DNA of 64,000 nt, from contig NW_005178979.1 in NCBI RefSeq assembly GCF_000350225.1, positions 32,733 to 96,732 of the forward strand, read 5' to 3'. The notes under the pieces were generated by a model. It was not told the DNA's origin and did no database searches. It saw nothing but the letters and a program-made list of their open reading frames with translations. Of the stretch, positions 42,688-54,137 are shown in pieces. The DNA is from Chondrus crispus (Eukaryota > Rhodophyta > Florideophyceae > Gigartinales > Gigartinaceae). The position numbers and the translations under genes are program-made. How positions within the stretch are numbered: the first letter of the stretch is position 1; each line of letters opens with the position of its first letter.

Positions 42688-43459
42688 ATGGCCGAAGTCA
42701 TATCTGTCGACGCCCCTTCCCCTTCCGACTCTGCCGCGACAAGGACCGGGCGGCATTCTCGTTTACTCCTTCCCCGAAGAAGATCTTGTGCTCCTACGGG
42801 AGGTCTCTGCAGCAAACGCTCATGTTGCAGCGTTTGGTGAGAACGGTAAGAGATATGGCGAAGCTGCGAGAAATTTCAACGCTAATCCCTCCGTTGCCTA
42901 GACGGTGACTTGGAAAAGCGTGCGCGACCGTTACAAGCGACTGCAAGAGCAGTTCGACAAGAACGACAACGCAAACCAACGTCTTTCCGGTGTAAGAGGC
43001 GAGATTGGGGAGATGGAGAAGCTACTGATGGCAATGCGAGAGGCACGCGATGACCTGGCTGTACAGAAGACTGCCAAGAAGACCGCGCAGCAGGAGACGG
43101 ATCGCGAGAAGGAAATGATTGGCCAAGCCCTGGTAGAGATGTCTCTTCAGCGAAGCACTGCTGACGATACCAGCGAGGAATCCATCGAGAAAATCCCAGC
43201 GAGCGCGAAGAAGACTAAGCGCCTGAAACGAATGGAATCTGGTGGCGAGATGGAGCGCTTTGGAGCGCACCTTCGCGACGCGGACCTCGCACGCATTGAT
43301 TTAGAGCGGGAAAAGTTGGCATTCGAACGTGAGCGCAGCGAGGCTGATCACGCTCAGCGCGAACGCGAGCGGGAGGAGCGACGCGAGGAGCGCGAGAAGA
43401 TGCAGGAGCTAGAGTTGGCTAAGTATAAACTCCTGATAGAGGCTCTTAGTAGAAAGTAA
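42688..43459 (+). pseudogene. Myb/SANT-like accessory protein of the PIF element, broken
   Basis: ATG 42688 opens MAEVISVDAPSPSDS; a frameshift near 42755 is needed to reach the Myb/SANT-like block (FPEEDLVLLREVSAANAHVA, YGEAARNFNANPSVA), then a TAG at 42899-42901 is followed in the same frame by TWKSVRDRYKRLQEQF. The rest is a long charged helix (LARIDLEREKLAFERERSEA, EREREERREEREKMQELEL) to the stop at 43459. In PIF/Harbinger elements this second protein helps bring the transposase into the nucleus and to the ends. One frameshift and one stop suggest that it is dead, in contrast to the intact transposase next to it. Confidence 0.8.
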
Positions 43460-43662
43460 AGAAAGGGCTTCTAAGCCCGCTTTCAAATGTTGTTTACTAA
43501 AGAAAAAAAACTTTTACCTACTTTATCTGCCAAGTTTCCGCTCGCCCGGAGCACCCTGCGGGACTGCGGACGAGGTCCGCGCCAAAGCTCGCAAGCTCGC
43601 AATCGTGGACATGGTCCTCGCTCCTCGTCCGCCCGGGCGGACCAGGAGCGAGACCACCCAGT
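43460..43662. other. Spacer between convergent genes, with imperfect palindrome
   Basis: Contains an inverted repeat around CGTCCGCCCGGGCGGACC, roughly 43612-43655, with arms of about 20 bp and a few mismatches. Located between the ends of the two PIF genes, it could serve as a shared transcription end or be incidental. Confidence 0.5.
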
Positions 43663-44847
43663 CTAATACTTATGAGATTGGTAGTCTTCCAGAGTCGGCG
43701 GCGTGCAATTGAAGTACGCAGCTACCTCGTTTCGATAGATGCAATTGCGCATATTACTGAGAAGCATCGCCGCCAGGTAAAGAGACCCAACCGGAGACTC
43801 GAACACCTTCATCTTTCGCTTGAAGTCCACCGTCGTAAAGTAGAGCTTGACCTCTTTGAATATCCACTCTAAAGTTATGCGAGCAGAACACATAGCCTTG
43901 TTGAATGCGACTTGCTGCGCCGATAAATTGCTTCCCTGAAACGGAATTTCCATGAACCACCGACGATTGTATCCTGAATCTCCGAAGATACAGTACCTCT
44001 TTCCCCCTACATCGAGTACCTCAGGTAGATGCGTGCCAAGCCCACTTCTCGTGTACAGCGTCCAATCGTGGCGTGGACCTTCTATGGGACTATGGACATG
44101 CATTATGAGTCCATCAGGACTGTTTACAGCCTGAAACTTGAGAGCATGCTTTCGTTTGTTTCCATTGTACGCAATGCGTTGCGTCGCATATCCCTTCGGT
44201 CTTGCAATGCCAATCACCGTGCCGTCTATGAAACCGACACAGTTGGCGAGGGCTCGACACTTGTCCTGAACTGCCGTGGCATACCGTTCCGCATTTAGAT
44301 GCATGTACTGTGGCCTTATGGCTCCTTTTATGAGGTCGAGTCTTGCTTCCAACATATGCTCTAGGGCCTCCCAAAATATCTCTGACACGTGCGACGCGTG
44401 CTTCCCAAACAGAATCTCGAGGTCTTTCCACCTGGCTGGTGACGCGAGACGTCTCAGTATGACACAGGTCGCTAGTAGAGGTGTGACGCTGAATCTGTTT
44501 CGCTTGGTCGTTCGCTTTTTTGTGGGCCATGAAACTGCGCTTATCCTTCTAATGATATCTTGCTTACGGAATCTGAAATGTAGCAGTGCGTCCCCGTCTG
44601 TTAGACCGTTGAAGTTGAAACTAAACGCGCTTGAACTGATACGTGTTCTTTTCGCATGCAACAGCTCGACTTCCTTCTTCTCTCTCCATGTAGTGTAGGC
44701 AACTGGCATTAATGAATTTGTAGACAGGAAAGCAGATTCGTTCTGCATCATTCGTCGCCTACCAATTGCTAGAAAAACAGCATTCCATTGCGATGCTCGA
44801 CGCTCGGTAGACTTCACAGTATGATCGCGCTGGGGTCCCCCTGTCAT
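43663..44847 (-). CDS. PIF/Harbinger transposase (DDE_Tnp_4), intact
   Basis: 394 residues from ATG 44847. Helical N-terminal part with KKRTTKRNRFSVTPLLATCV and ASPARWKDLEILFGKHASHV, as in the HTH region of Harbinger transposases. The nuclease core is complete: NCVGFIDGTVIGIARP (D208), YCIFGDSGYNRR (D290) and ITLEWIFKEVK (E327), with 36 residues between D290 and E327. Length fits the family. No stop or frameshift from start to end. It would cut the element out at the TIRs and insert it elsewhere. Because its Myb-like partner is broken, activity would depend on a partner from another copy. Confidence 0.93.
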   Translation of the reverse strand: MTGGPQRDHTVKSTERRASQWNAVFLAIGRRRMMQNESAFLSTNSLMPVAYTTWREKKEVELLHAKRTRISSSAFSFNFNGLTDGDALLHFRFRKQDIIRRISAVSWPTKKRTTKRNRFSVTPLLATCVILRRLASPARWKDLEILFGKHASHVSEIFWEALEHMLEARLDLIKGAIRPQYMHLNAERYATAVQDKCRALANCVGFIDGTVIGIARPKGYATQRIAYNGNKRKHALKFQAVNSPDGLIMHVHSPIEGPRHDWTLYTRSGLGTHLPEVLDVGGKRYCIFGDSGYNRRWFMEIPFQGSNLSAQQVAFNKAMCSARITLEWIFKEVKLYFTTVDFKRKMKVFESPVGSLYLAAMLLSNMRNCIYRNEVAAYFNCTPPTLEDYQSHKY

Positions 44848-45092
44848 GTTGTTGGGAATTTGGCGAAGGGGGAGGACTACTACTCAGAGGGTTAGACATA
44901 ATACTCACAACTGGTTCTCACGAACTGTAGCGTAAACGGCTTTAAATTTTTCTGCAATGATTTTTCAGGAATAAGATTTCGGCATTGCTGTTTTTCTATT
45001 TCTCATTTTTAGTTACAGAATTCTGCCGTGCGTAAACCCACAAATAGCGCTTGTGGTGATGGCGCTATTTTCATGCGGGAGGGGTTCAGCCT

Positions 45093-47050
45093 TTACCACT
45101 CTCGCGTGTGAAAATCCGGTCCCGTAGGGTAAGACTCGCCCTCGACCAAGTCTTCAAGAAAGGCTGCCGCGTCTTCAGCTACATCTTGGGTGTCATATTC
45201 GTAGTTCGCATTCCCGCTTTCTTTGGCCAAGAGGATTGCCATCAGATTGGAAAGTTCACCGGTGGTCTCTTCCATGGAGGTGTCAACAGACTCGTGGTAT
45301 GCTTCGTCCTCCTTACTGATCGCGTACAGTACTTCTGCAAGGGCCCCTGGTGTGCTGCCTCTATCTTTAATGCGTGCGCTCACGGCAGCTGTAATTGAGT
45401 GCTAGCGGTTCGGAGAATCTTGTCGCCCGTGCCCTTTCTCTCTGCAAAATCGCATCGCGTCCGGGCCTTCAGAGCTGCAGGCTCTGCAGCAAAGCGCCTC
45501 GGGGTTAGTGTAGAGGGAGCGCACCGTCAACCGCGGCCCTTACCAAAGGGCGCTTTGGTAAGGGCCGCGGTTGACGGTTGCCCCGTTCCTGGCGTCACGG
45601 CGGTCTCAGGCATAGTGTGATCCATAAGAGGTAAGTGCAGGGGGTTGGGTAGAGCTGCCATGTCAATTACCAGTACTTTTCTGTTGCGGCATTTCTTTCG
45701 CGCTATGTAAGCGCTAACTGCTTTAGAGAAGGCTGTGAAATGCGGAATAGGTTAGTGTCTTGTCCCCGGTCATGGGCAAAACGGCTGCTGCCCATTCTTC
45801 GGTCTCCACGACACGCTGAAGGGCACATTTGCCGTGATACTCTCCATGCAATGACCTGCCGCTTTTCAACAATGTTTCACAAATGCGTTCGTGTACGATT
45901 TGAAGTGCATGTGACTCATCGCAGGATTTCTTCCGCATGGTTTCTCGGAGATCGATTGAATTGAGATCGGTTGAATTGAGTAGAGCTCGGGCCTGGGTGT
46001 GCATGAGTCTCGTTTCAAAGTGGTTTTCTAAGGCCTGGAAGGCAGAGGTGATGGAACGGTGATTCCCACGGATGTGGTCAAAGTAATATCGACGTGCATC
46101 TTTCTCAAGGCAGTGGTACAGCATGTATGTGGCTTCAGTTGGGTCTACACGATGTTCCCAGATCGCGGCCATGAACTTGTCCTTGGTTGTAGTGAGGTCA
46201 GCTCCAGAGTGGGGTGTGCCTGAAAATTTAGGCATGTACTTGACGCACACAGCAGCATACTGTTTGTTTCGAGACGCCTGAAGTTTTGCAGTATCTCGGC
46301 TTACGGAGACCTGGGGCCGGTGGACTTCGGATGGGAGGCTGTGTTGTTGGAGTGGGAAGGGTCGGAAGCGGGGGATGAGGAGGCTTCGGCTCCTTGGAAA
46401 TTCAAGCCTTGATGGCGAGGCTGTGCTCTTAGGGAGAACCCCTGGATAGAAGATTTGTGCCCAACATTCAACGGCGGCACGTGGTGGGGTCCCGTTTCCG
46501 CTGCAGGGAGCGCCGAAAGTCTTGTGTATCGGGGCACTCCTGTCTCGCTGCCTGTGTCCTTTGGGTCCTGTTCGCGAAATGCGCGCACAGCGGGTTGGGC
46601 GGTAGGGCTTACCAAAGTTCTGTAGTTTCGATACATTGCCAGAGCCTTTTCGAGTTCTGGACAACCGGGTTCGAATAAAAGATTCATCACATGCAATATG
46701 ATGGTCCTTCCTCCTCTGACTGCAAATCCCAGAATCGGCATGACGTTGCGCAGGATAAAGAACAGACGGCTGGAGTGTAGCACTTCTTTCTGGGACAACG
46801 CAGTTATAAAACGAAGACTTGACTACGTCGACGCCTTCCTCATTTGAGTTCCCCTCCATTGATTCTCTCAAGCTGTCGCATAAATCGTTGATTATTCCAT
46901 CGCTTTTCTGGGAGAGAGTAGCGATTTCGCGAATGAATTTGGCTGCCTTGACGTGGTCTGACGGAGGGCCGTCAAATGGCTGCCAAAAATATCTGGTTAT
47001 CGAGCATCAGGGGCCTGTTGCGTTCGATTTTCTGAGTCTTGGTCTGGCAT
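45093..47050 (-). pseudogene. Copia gag, frameshifted
   Basis: ATG 47050 (MPDQDSENRTQQ) opens the gene; it reads in pieces over several frames: DGPPSDHVKAAKFIREIATL, VLHSSRLFFILRNVMPILGF, the most conserved part PKFSGTPHSGADLTTTKDKF and LMHTQARALLNSTDL, ESHALQIVHERICETLLKSG, and a last piece from 45383 to 45093 (VLYAISKEDEAYHESVD, acidic end). The motif order fits gag of GalEa-like copia elements. A 56-base hairpin at 45523-45578 interrupts it. The PIF element begins 50 bp beyond its end; protease and integrase follow at 42130 and below. Confidence 0.75.
45523..45578. repeat. 56-bp hairpin, 26-bp perfect arms
   Basis: Arms ACCGTCAACCGCGGCCCTTA plus CCAAAG and their exact reverse complement, with GGCG as loop. 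It lies inside decayed gag, with no matching repeat elsewhere in the window that I can see. Confidence 0.95.
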
Positions 47051-48245
47051 GGTTCAGGTACTGATGCAACTGTGCGTTGTACCGCTTCACCTTACTTCGA
47101 AGTGACGGTGAAGGGCGGTCAGGGAGGGTATCGTGCGGGTGTCACTGTGTGTCCTCTCGTAGGGCGGAGAGCGACGATAGGGACCGAAAACCTACTTGCA
47201 CGGAGGCGCAACGAAAGACAAAGCGAGGTGCGCCTCAACCCACTCGGCTACCCTTAGGACAGGGTGGAGTGGCTGTAATGTAATGCGCCTGTCAGGAAGA
47301 GACGGAGGTCCGATGGTCCGACAAAAGCAACAACTGCCGACGGCACAGCTCTACGGAGCGTCCGACTCTCCCTTATCCCTTTACACGGGCTTGCGACCCG
47401 TGGTAACGCAGATCCCTGAAAGGGGGGGCAGAGAGAAAAGGCCCAGCCCAGGATCGATGCGGTAGAGACTTGCGAAGATAGGTGGTCGACGAGTGAGGGG
47501 TGGGGCGTGTGCGTACGAACCCCGGTTCCATTGGGTTGTAAGGCCAATGCTCGTTGAGCGTCTTCGACTCCTTGAATCGTGACATGGTCCTCGACGGGGG
47601 CGTCCTAGCGCAGCCCGACGGGATGATATCAAAATAGCAGCGCTACACCAACGTGCCGATCGATGGCTCAAAACACCTTCACCGGCTCGGTCGCAACCAA
47701 TACCGATGATACCAACACTGACTTATACACACTATAAGCCCTTCGAGGGAGACGTCGTCGCAACAGTCTCCGTCGGAATGAGAACAAAGTAGCAGCGCCA
47801 CGTCAACCTGTCGCCCAATGGCAAGGACACTAACACCGGTTCGGTCGCAACCAATACCGATGGTACCAGCACAAGATAAAGGAAATAGATGGAAATGGAG
47901 AAAGAAAAGGATAGGTAAATAATGGAAAATGGAAAAGGAAAGGGATCCCCGAGTGCAGAAGGAGAACGTCAGCGACGTAGAAGGGAAGCCCTTCGTTAGA
48001 TTCAAGCGGTCTTCGACGAAGGAGAAATACAACTTCCGGCAACTTGGTTACCTTTACTGACTTGGTGGTCCATGGGCTTGGGTATATTGTGCCCGGCCGG
48101 AGCAACTACAGTGGTTCGAGGCGCTGGATCCAAAATCTAATTTAATGTGAGCCAAATTAATGCTAACTAATTAACTAAATAAAATTAAATAATTAAAAAT
48201 TAAAACTGTGCAATTATTCACACGTGTGTCCCCCAACCCGGACTA
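47051..48245 (-). repeat. Probable LTR and leader of the copia element
   Basis: Upstream of copia gag on the minus strand. 48095-48245 matches the start of the LTR of element A (15509-15657) in the corresponding orientation. At 47635-47710 and 47791-47877 is a diverged direct repeat about 156 bp apart (both contain TCGGTCGCAACCAATACCGA). No ORF that I can support. The inner LTR border is not defined. Confidence 0.5.
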
Positions 48246-48811
48246 TTTTCATTCCTTATAAAATTCCTTTCCGTTCATCCCTATGTAGAGCCCTGTATTG
48301 CACTACAGTAGCGAGTGATTTCGAGGGTGTTGTGATTCTGCCTTACTGTTTGAAGAGCTCGTCCCTCATCTCTCCCTGGGGCGTGAGTCGCAGTCTACGT
48401 CTAACCTAAATCCATCGGGGGATCCACCTGATCGACGACGGTGACCTAGAATCACCGATAGTTCGGCTTGTGTCGGTCGCGTCCGTGCTGCACACTTGTG
48501 CCAGCCTGGACACGTCTGATGTGTACAGCAACGAGGGTGAGGAGAGGGAGGTGCGAAGTGAGGATGGAGTGTGGGATGAGCTTCATGAACAAATTTAGTG
48601 TAGGAGAGACTCAAGACCTTGGTCGTGTTTACTGAGGGAAGGAGCGACGGCGGTACAAAGTACCGTGGGGGAGCTATGTACAAGTGTAACATACGACAGA
48701 GAGTGGAGGATAGGCGGTGGCAGCATCAGCGGAAAAACTAACATACAACTATCGCCGCGCTTGGTGCTAGTGTGACGGATATCCGTAGCGTGGAAAGTTG
48801 TTGAGTAATGA
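48246..48811. other. No gene seen
   Basis: Between two copia remnants; short ORFs without recognisable motifs. May include the 3' end of the copia remnant to the right. Confidence 0.35.
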
Positions 48812-50182
48812 TCATAGGTTTGAGGCGTCTCGTGAGCAGTGGGCGGGGTTGTCTCGGGAGGGGATCTTTACGGGCGTGATGCGTTTGCAGAGGACTTGCT
48901 CCTTGACGTAGTGGTATTTGACGTCTATGTGATTCGATTTCGTGGTTGGATATTGGGATTTGGGAGTGGTGATTGTGCCGGTGCTGTCTATGTGGAGGGA
49001 GGTTGGGATGGAGAGGTCGAAGGCACGAAAGTCGTGAAAGAGGTTCCGGAGACAGTTCGTGTGTTGGGATGCATGGAAGGCGGATATGTACTCTGCTTCC
49101 CACGTGGATGAGGGTACGAAGTTTGGCGATTCGATTGCCAGGCGATGGGTCCGTTTCACCAGAATGCGGCAAAGCTGGATGTCGAGCGGCTTAGGTCTAG
49201 GCAGGACGCATAGTCTGAGGCGGAGTATGCGAGTAGGAATTGGGATGGCATGGGATTTGTGTAGGTGATGCCATGGGTGTGTGTGTGACAGAGGTAGCGG
49301 AATACTATTCGCGGTTAGTACCCGCTGGGAGGCTTGCCAGTGACGCTGGCATGGATCGTGGTAGTATCAGCCGAGAAGACTTGTGATGAATGCGAGGTCG
49401 GGGCTAGTGCTGTCGGCGAAGTATCGGAGGCAGCTGATGGCTGCCGAGTAGAGAGTGGAAGCGGGTAGTCTGGCCTCATCCTGGTGGCGTGCGGAGAGGA
49501 CATTTGTATCGTAGGGGGTAGGGCTTGGATGAAAAGCTTCCATGTTTAAACGTTTAGGGATGTCTGCAAATGAATGCAGGTTGGCTGATGGAAAATGATG
49601 GAAGTGGGTGTGCGGTCCACTCTCCAGCCGAGGAAGTGACGGACGGGGCCGAGGCTCCTAACGGTGTATCGGGAGGCGAGCTTGGTACGGGTGACCTCGT
49701 GGAGGGGGCGATGGTTGCTGATGGCGAGGAATTTATCGATGGTGGTGACGAAAAGAACAAAGTGTGAGTTGCATTCGCTTCGGAGCATGAAAGTGCAGCT
49801 GTCATTTGTAAGGCGTCTGAAGTGCCATGGTTTAAGATTGTTTGCGATGCCTGAGGTGAATATTTTGCAAGCTTGTTTAGTGCCATAAATGGTGCCTGTC
49901 AGTACACCAACATGTCCGGGGTATTTGTGTGATCCGTCAAACTGAGGGGGTTGATGTACGTATATTGTCTCTTTTGGGCCGAGGATCTCATGGATGAATG
50001 CAGACTCGAGGTCCCAGTGTTCAGCTATGAGTGAGGCGCTGGCGGTGAGGGCGAAGGCGCAGCGGACAGAATCCCGATCGGCTACAGGGCTGGAGATGTT
50101 GTCGGGGTCGTAGTGGACGTGGGGGATTTGTTTGTCGTCGCGAGCCGTGCACCGAGTTTTTCGGGAGATAGAATTGCCTGCT
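48812..50182 (-). pseudogene. Third copia pol remnant (RT and RNase H)
   Basis: Begins at the border of LTR copy 3 (50182) inside RT: DSVRCAFALTASASLIAEHW, LESAFIHEILGPKETIYVHQ (first catalytic block), YGTKQACK, then FVLFVTTIDKFLAISNHRPL where the usual VDD box reads TID. After LGPVRHFLGWRV the frame changes, followed by LPASTLYSAAISCLRYFADS, TSPDLAFITSLLG with a stop, and the RNase H end (STWEAEYISAFHASQHTNCL, KSNHIDVKYHYVKEQVL) to 48812. Gag, protease and integrase are missing because LTR copy 3 replaces them. A different copia lineage from the one at 39930-48245, closer to general plant-type copia by motif style. Confidence 0.83.
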
Positions 50183-50809
50183 GTAGCATAAACACCGCCA
50201 GCGGCGGAGGGGTGTTGCTAACAGTCCAACGTTGACCCTGGAAAGGCGGAAGATGGGGGACTCCTCCCGCTCACGGAACCGGGCACGGGCCCGGTAGCAG
50301 CGTGGTAGAGCGGGTCGGGGTATGTTGCGCGCACGCGCGATCGCACGTGCGCTCGAGGCGTCGATACGTTCGAGCGTATTGACGCCTCGATGCCCCGGAG
50401 CAGCGCCGGGTGACGTACTAGCACTGACGGGCGGAGGCGGATCTCGGCTCGCTCGCGTGCCGGCGCGACCCGACCCGTGCCGTTTCCAAACTCAAAGGCG
50501 CGCGCAGAGGTGCTGCGCTAATTAGAGTAAGCTGGAGGATGGCTCGGCGGTCGTGGATCGTGACCAAGTTACCCTGGTTCTCTCCCGCCGGCGCCCTTCC
50601 TCCTATTTAATATACAAGTCGAAGTTATCATAGTATGGTACAGTACGGAACTATTGTACAGCGCACGTCGTCCCGCACTGTAGTACTGAAGTCACCGGTC
50701 TGACAGCACACGTGTCGTACACGTGTACCGGCGTGTGCGATGTAAGATATGCACGCGCGGACGCTTTAAGGTCCGTACCTTACAGCGGTAGATCTAATTG
50801 CAAATCTAA
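50183..50809 (-). repeat. GC-rich LTR-like repeat, copy 3, reversed
   Basis: 627 bp in the opposite orientation to the other copies. Read on the minus strand it starts TTAGATTTGCAATTAGATC, has the CACGTGT cluster, GTATATTAAAT, the CCGCCTCCGCCCGTCAGTGC block and a final hairpin before TTTATGCTAC. It also has an internal hairpin with GAGGCGTCGATACG arms at about 50358-50395. No target duplication is visible. It truncates the copia remnant to its left. Confidence 0.78.
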
Positions 50810-51157
50810 TTTATACCGTAGTCGTAGGCAATTATGCAACATGGCCCCCCAATTTAGGGTGAACGTCCGAGTTCACAACGGCTTGTAGAGGTGGCCATGT
50901 CGATTCCCGTAGCTTTCCGGGTCGTGTCCGAAGTCGCAAGTACGTTGCCGATTCCATTGGGTTCAAGCCCGGTCCGCCGTCGGTCCATTGCTCCTCTCCC
51001 CCTTCGCCGTCTCCTTATCCCCGACGTCGTCCCATGTCGCCTCGTATTCCCCTTTTTTCCACACGTCCTTCCTTCTCTCCGCATCGTCGCCGTTCCTTCG
51101 CATCGCGTCGCCCGTCCCTTGTTTCCCGCCTAGGACTCGTCGGGATCCTTCCTCTTA

Positions 51158-54080
51158 GTGGGTGACTCCGACCCCGGTTCTTCGATGTCAGTGCCCCTCG
51201 AGAACCCATCGGTAGCCCCGGGGGCGATCCCCTTGTTGACTGTAGACGCTGCCCCCCGTGGGGAACTTATTTCCCGTCCAATCGAGCCCCCTTCGCTCCC
51301 TCGTGCCACCTTACCGCCGTTCCAGAAATCCCGAAGCGCCGGGGACTCGCCCCCGTCAATCGAGTTTGTCCCCGCCTCGACACGTCCTACTTTTCCTGCC
51401 GTCGATACTGCCGTTGCTCGAGGTCCATCCTCGGCTGTGGAGGGGGACGATGCCGGCACGAGGTGGTTTGGTTCCCCTTTAGAGCGGCCTGCCCCGCTGC
51501 CCGTCGTCGGGAGTGACGATGAGTGAGCTCTTATCCCATGATCGCCTCCGCCCCGACCTGCTGCGTGTTCGTCGAGTATACGAAGCAGGCGGGGCGGAGG
51601 AGGCCTCCTAGATGCTGGGGCGGCTCACCGTGGACGGCGTTGGTGCGGCGTACCAAATCCCCGACGCCATCCACAGTGAGCGGACCTTCGCGTACAGTGT
51701 GAGCGAAGTCGACCACGTGGATCAGATGGCGTCTTATCTGTCTGGCCCCGGTCGCCGTGACCCTCGTCGGTTCATTCTGGCCGCCGTGTCGGGGCTGTAC
51801 GTTAGCCCCAGATCGTATGCCTATTGTAAGGCGAGAGCTGCGTTACAAAAATTCGCCCGCTCCCTAATGCGTCTGCACGGCGTCGCGATCGCTCATCACG
51901 ATTGGGCGGTATATCGACGTTCGGACGAGGAAGACGGGCGAGTCTTCCGTGCGTCTGCCTTCGAGAGAGTACTGTCGCCGGGAGATTTCCCACCGCTCCC
52001 CGCCGTCGTAAGGGAGGCACTCCCTTCGTTAGGGGTGCCCCCTCTTCTCCCTTACGTTCTAAAGCACTTTGGCCTCACTTGCCCCGATCCGCGGCATGGC
52101 GTGCACACGGCCGTAATGCTCAATCTGGAAAGGGAGTCGGCCTGGTCCTTGGGCAACGCCCTCATGACCGAAGTGTCCGTACAAGGCCGCGGTTTTTTGC
52201 AACCGCCCGAGGGGCTGGGGTTATTGGGAAGGGTAGCGGCGGACCATCCCCGGGTGCCCATGCATCCCCTTGAGCGGAGAACTACGCACGTGTGTTGGGT
52301 GTGTGCGGCGGTGTTGGAGTTGATCCACCGCGCCGAAGAGGTGCCGGAGCGCCACCGACGTCCGTGGACAGATTTCACTACCGGCGAACGTAGTATCTTT
52401 CTCGCCTTCCAACTGGAATCCGATGCCTTCGTCGCGCGCTCCCTTCCGAAGGCGCCCTTGCCCCTAGTAGCCCTGTACGCGGTGGCGCGTCGGGTCCCTC
52501 GCGCGGGAGTCGCAAAGGTAGCGCCATCGGGACCTGGATGGTGAGGCCGTCGCCGTTGAGGGAACGGGCAGGAACACCTTTCGACCCCCTACCGTTTGCA
52601 ACGGCCGCTATGGCTCCTTGGCGGGTCCTTTCGTTGTCCAGGTTCCGCCCCTTAACCCGCCGGCGGGTGAAGATCCACTGGATAAGCCGGCGAGTCGTCG
52701 TATTTTGTCGGCACGTGCCGATTTCAGGCCCATCACTGGCTTATCATAGGCCCTGGCGACGTCGTGGGATCGTCCGTGGCAAATCGGCGGCCTCCTCCGT
52801 AAGTTAGCGTCGTGGTACCTGTTGCGTAGCGACGAGGCTCGCTGTCTGGGTACCGAGCGCGAATCATACGCCTCCGAATTACGGCGGTTGAAGGACGAGG
52901 TGGAGGCTTTACGTCAGGCATCGGTTGAGCAACCGAACGCTCCCGAGCGGCGTCATGTTGAACGGGATCGCTACCGACGAGAGCGTGATGAGCTCCGGTC
53001 CCTCCGTGTGGGTGCTCCGTCCATGCCGCAGCACGCCATGTGCGACCCCTACGAGGACCGGGGGTACGTACCTCCTCGGCCGTATGAGGCCGCGCCATCG
53101 GATTGCGCGGACATTCGCTGGTCGCAGGACGAGGAGGTTGCGATGCCTCCGCTGGCAGGCGTAAGGGTGGGGGTGCCTCGACACCCCAGTTATTGTCCGT
53201 CGAACCTCCACATCCCGGGTCCCTCGTCCTCACTGGACGGCCCAGAGCAGTGATTGTGCCACTCCGATAGTTTACCTCCCTCCGTCCGTAGAGCCACTGG
53301 GGCCATTTGTCCGTGCACGGACTCCCGCAGGGAGTCAATCCCCGCAACCTTCGCCGGGTCCTCGCCTTTTCGCCGTACAGAACCTCCTTCACTACTCGTC
53401 GGTCCACCTCCTGGTCACTTTTTCGGGACCTCTGCCGTGTGTCGGCCCACGGCGTGCGCCGGATCCCCTTCCCTTCGTGCAAGCGACTCCCTCACTGTTC
53501 GATCGTCGTCAACTCCCTGCCCCTCCTGGACGTCGTTGCCGACGTTGCGTGCGGGTCCCTATCCCCACGCCAACTTCCTTTGGTCCCAACTTTCATTTCT
53601 CAATCCCCGACATCCTCGCCGTCGGTCTTTGGGTAGTCCTGTGCGTGTTATCCATGTGCGTGCGATACCATTAACCTTGGAGACCGCAGTGGGTAATCAT
53701 CTTGTTCGCAATTCCCCTTCTGGCCTTCGGCGAGAAAGCGTGGCTGACGGTCACGCCGGTACCCTCGTCTGTACGGGTTCCGAGTCCCCTGCGCGGCGGG
53801 AGTGTTTCGTCGACCGTTCCGCCCGCGTTCTTCGTTTTTATTTGGAAGACAGCGCGCCTCCGTAGCTGGGCACGCCGCATCGCATTGACCCTAACTACCG
53901 CAGGGAGCTCCACCTCCGACATCTGGTTTTCTCCTGTCGTCTAAGGCGGTGTAGCTCTCGTCCTACGGGGGCGCTCGGCGATATGCGGAGGAACCTTCTC
54001 CTTCCAAAAAGAGGGGGGAAGCAGGGTCTTCTCGCCGCGTCTCCTTCCTTCGTAACGGAGTTCGGTGCCGATGCCTCGTG
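51158..54080 (+). pseudogene. Decayed long gene of unknown family, about 970 codons
   Basis: Three plus-strand frames link into one GC-rich gene. 51158-51526 codes a Pro/Ser-rich start. From about 51518 a second frame runs through a TAG (51609-51611) to about 52520: RLRPDLLRVRRVYEAGGAEE, FILAAVSGLYVSPRSYAYCK, LPYVLKHFGLTCPD, a helical, Leu-rich part. Near 52520 it shifts to a third frame (HRDLDGEAVAVEGTGRNTFR) with stops near 52740, at 53251-53253 and at 53863-53865; this part contains a coiled coil (SELRRLKDEVEALRQ) and ends RRELHLRHLVFSCRLRR ... FVTEFGADAS at 54080. I recognise no domain. Gag-like by architecture (Pro-rich, helical, coiled coil, basic end), but there is no zinc knuckle. The linkage of frames is my inference. 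Confidence 0.55.
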
Positions 54081-54137
54081 AAGACGGGCGACCGGGTGCG
54101 TCAGCGCGGCGACTCGCGATGAGGTTGCCTCCGGCTG

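Larger units (their letters stand above)
42417..45042. mobile_element. PIF/Harbinger element inserted in the copia element
   Basis: Left end TGGGTTTACGCAAGCAGAAC (42417 on) and right end 45014-45040, whose reverse complement reads TGGGTTTACGCACGGCAGAA. AATAG lies outside both (42412-42416, 45043-45047), although a TWA triplet would be usual for this superfamily. Inside are two convergent genes, a Myb/SANT-like protein on plus and the transposase on minus: the usual two-gene plan of PIF/Harbinger elements. It separates copia gag (right) from copia protease (left), so it is the younger of the two. Confidence 0.87.

Noticed and set aside
52733-53482. 249-codon minus-strand ORF
   Set aside because: Arg/Pro-rich translation opposite the coiled-coil coding part of the unknown plus-strand gene; judged a GC-driven shadow.
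53254-53865. 203-codon ORF as a separate gene
   Set aside because: Same frame as the ORF before and the open stretch after it, separated only by stops; treated as part of the unknown pseudogene.
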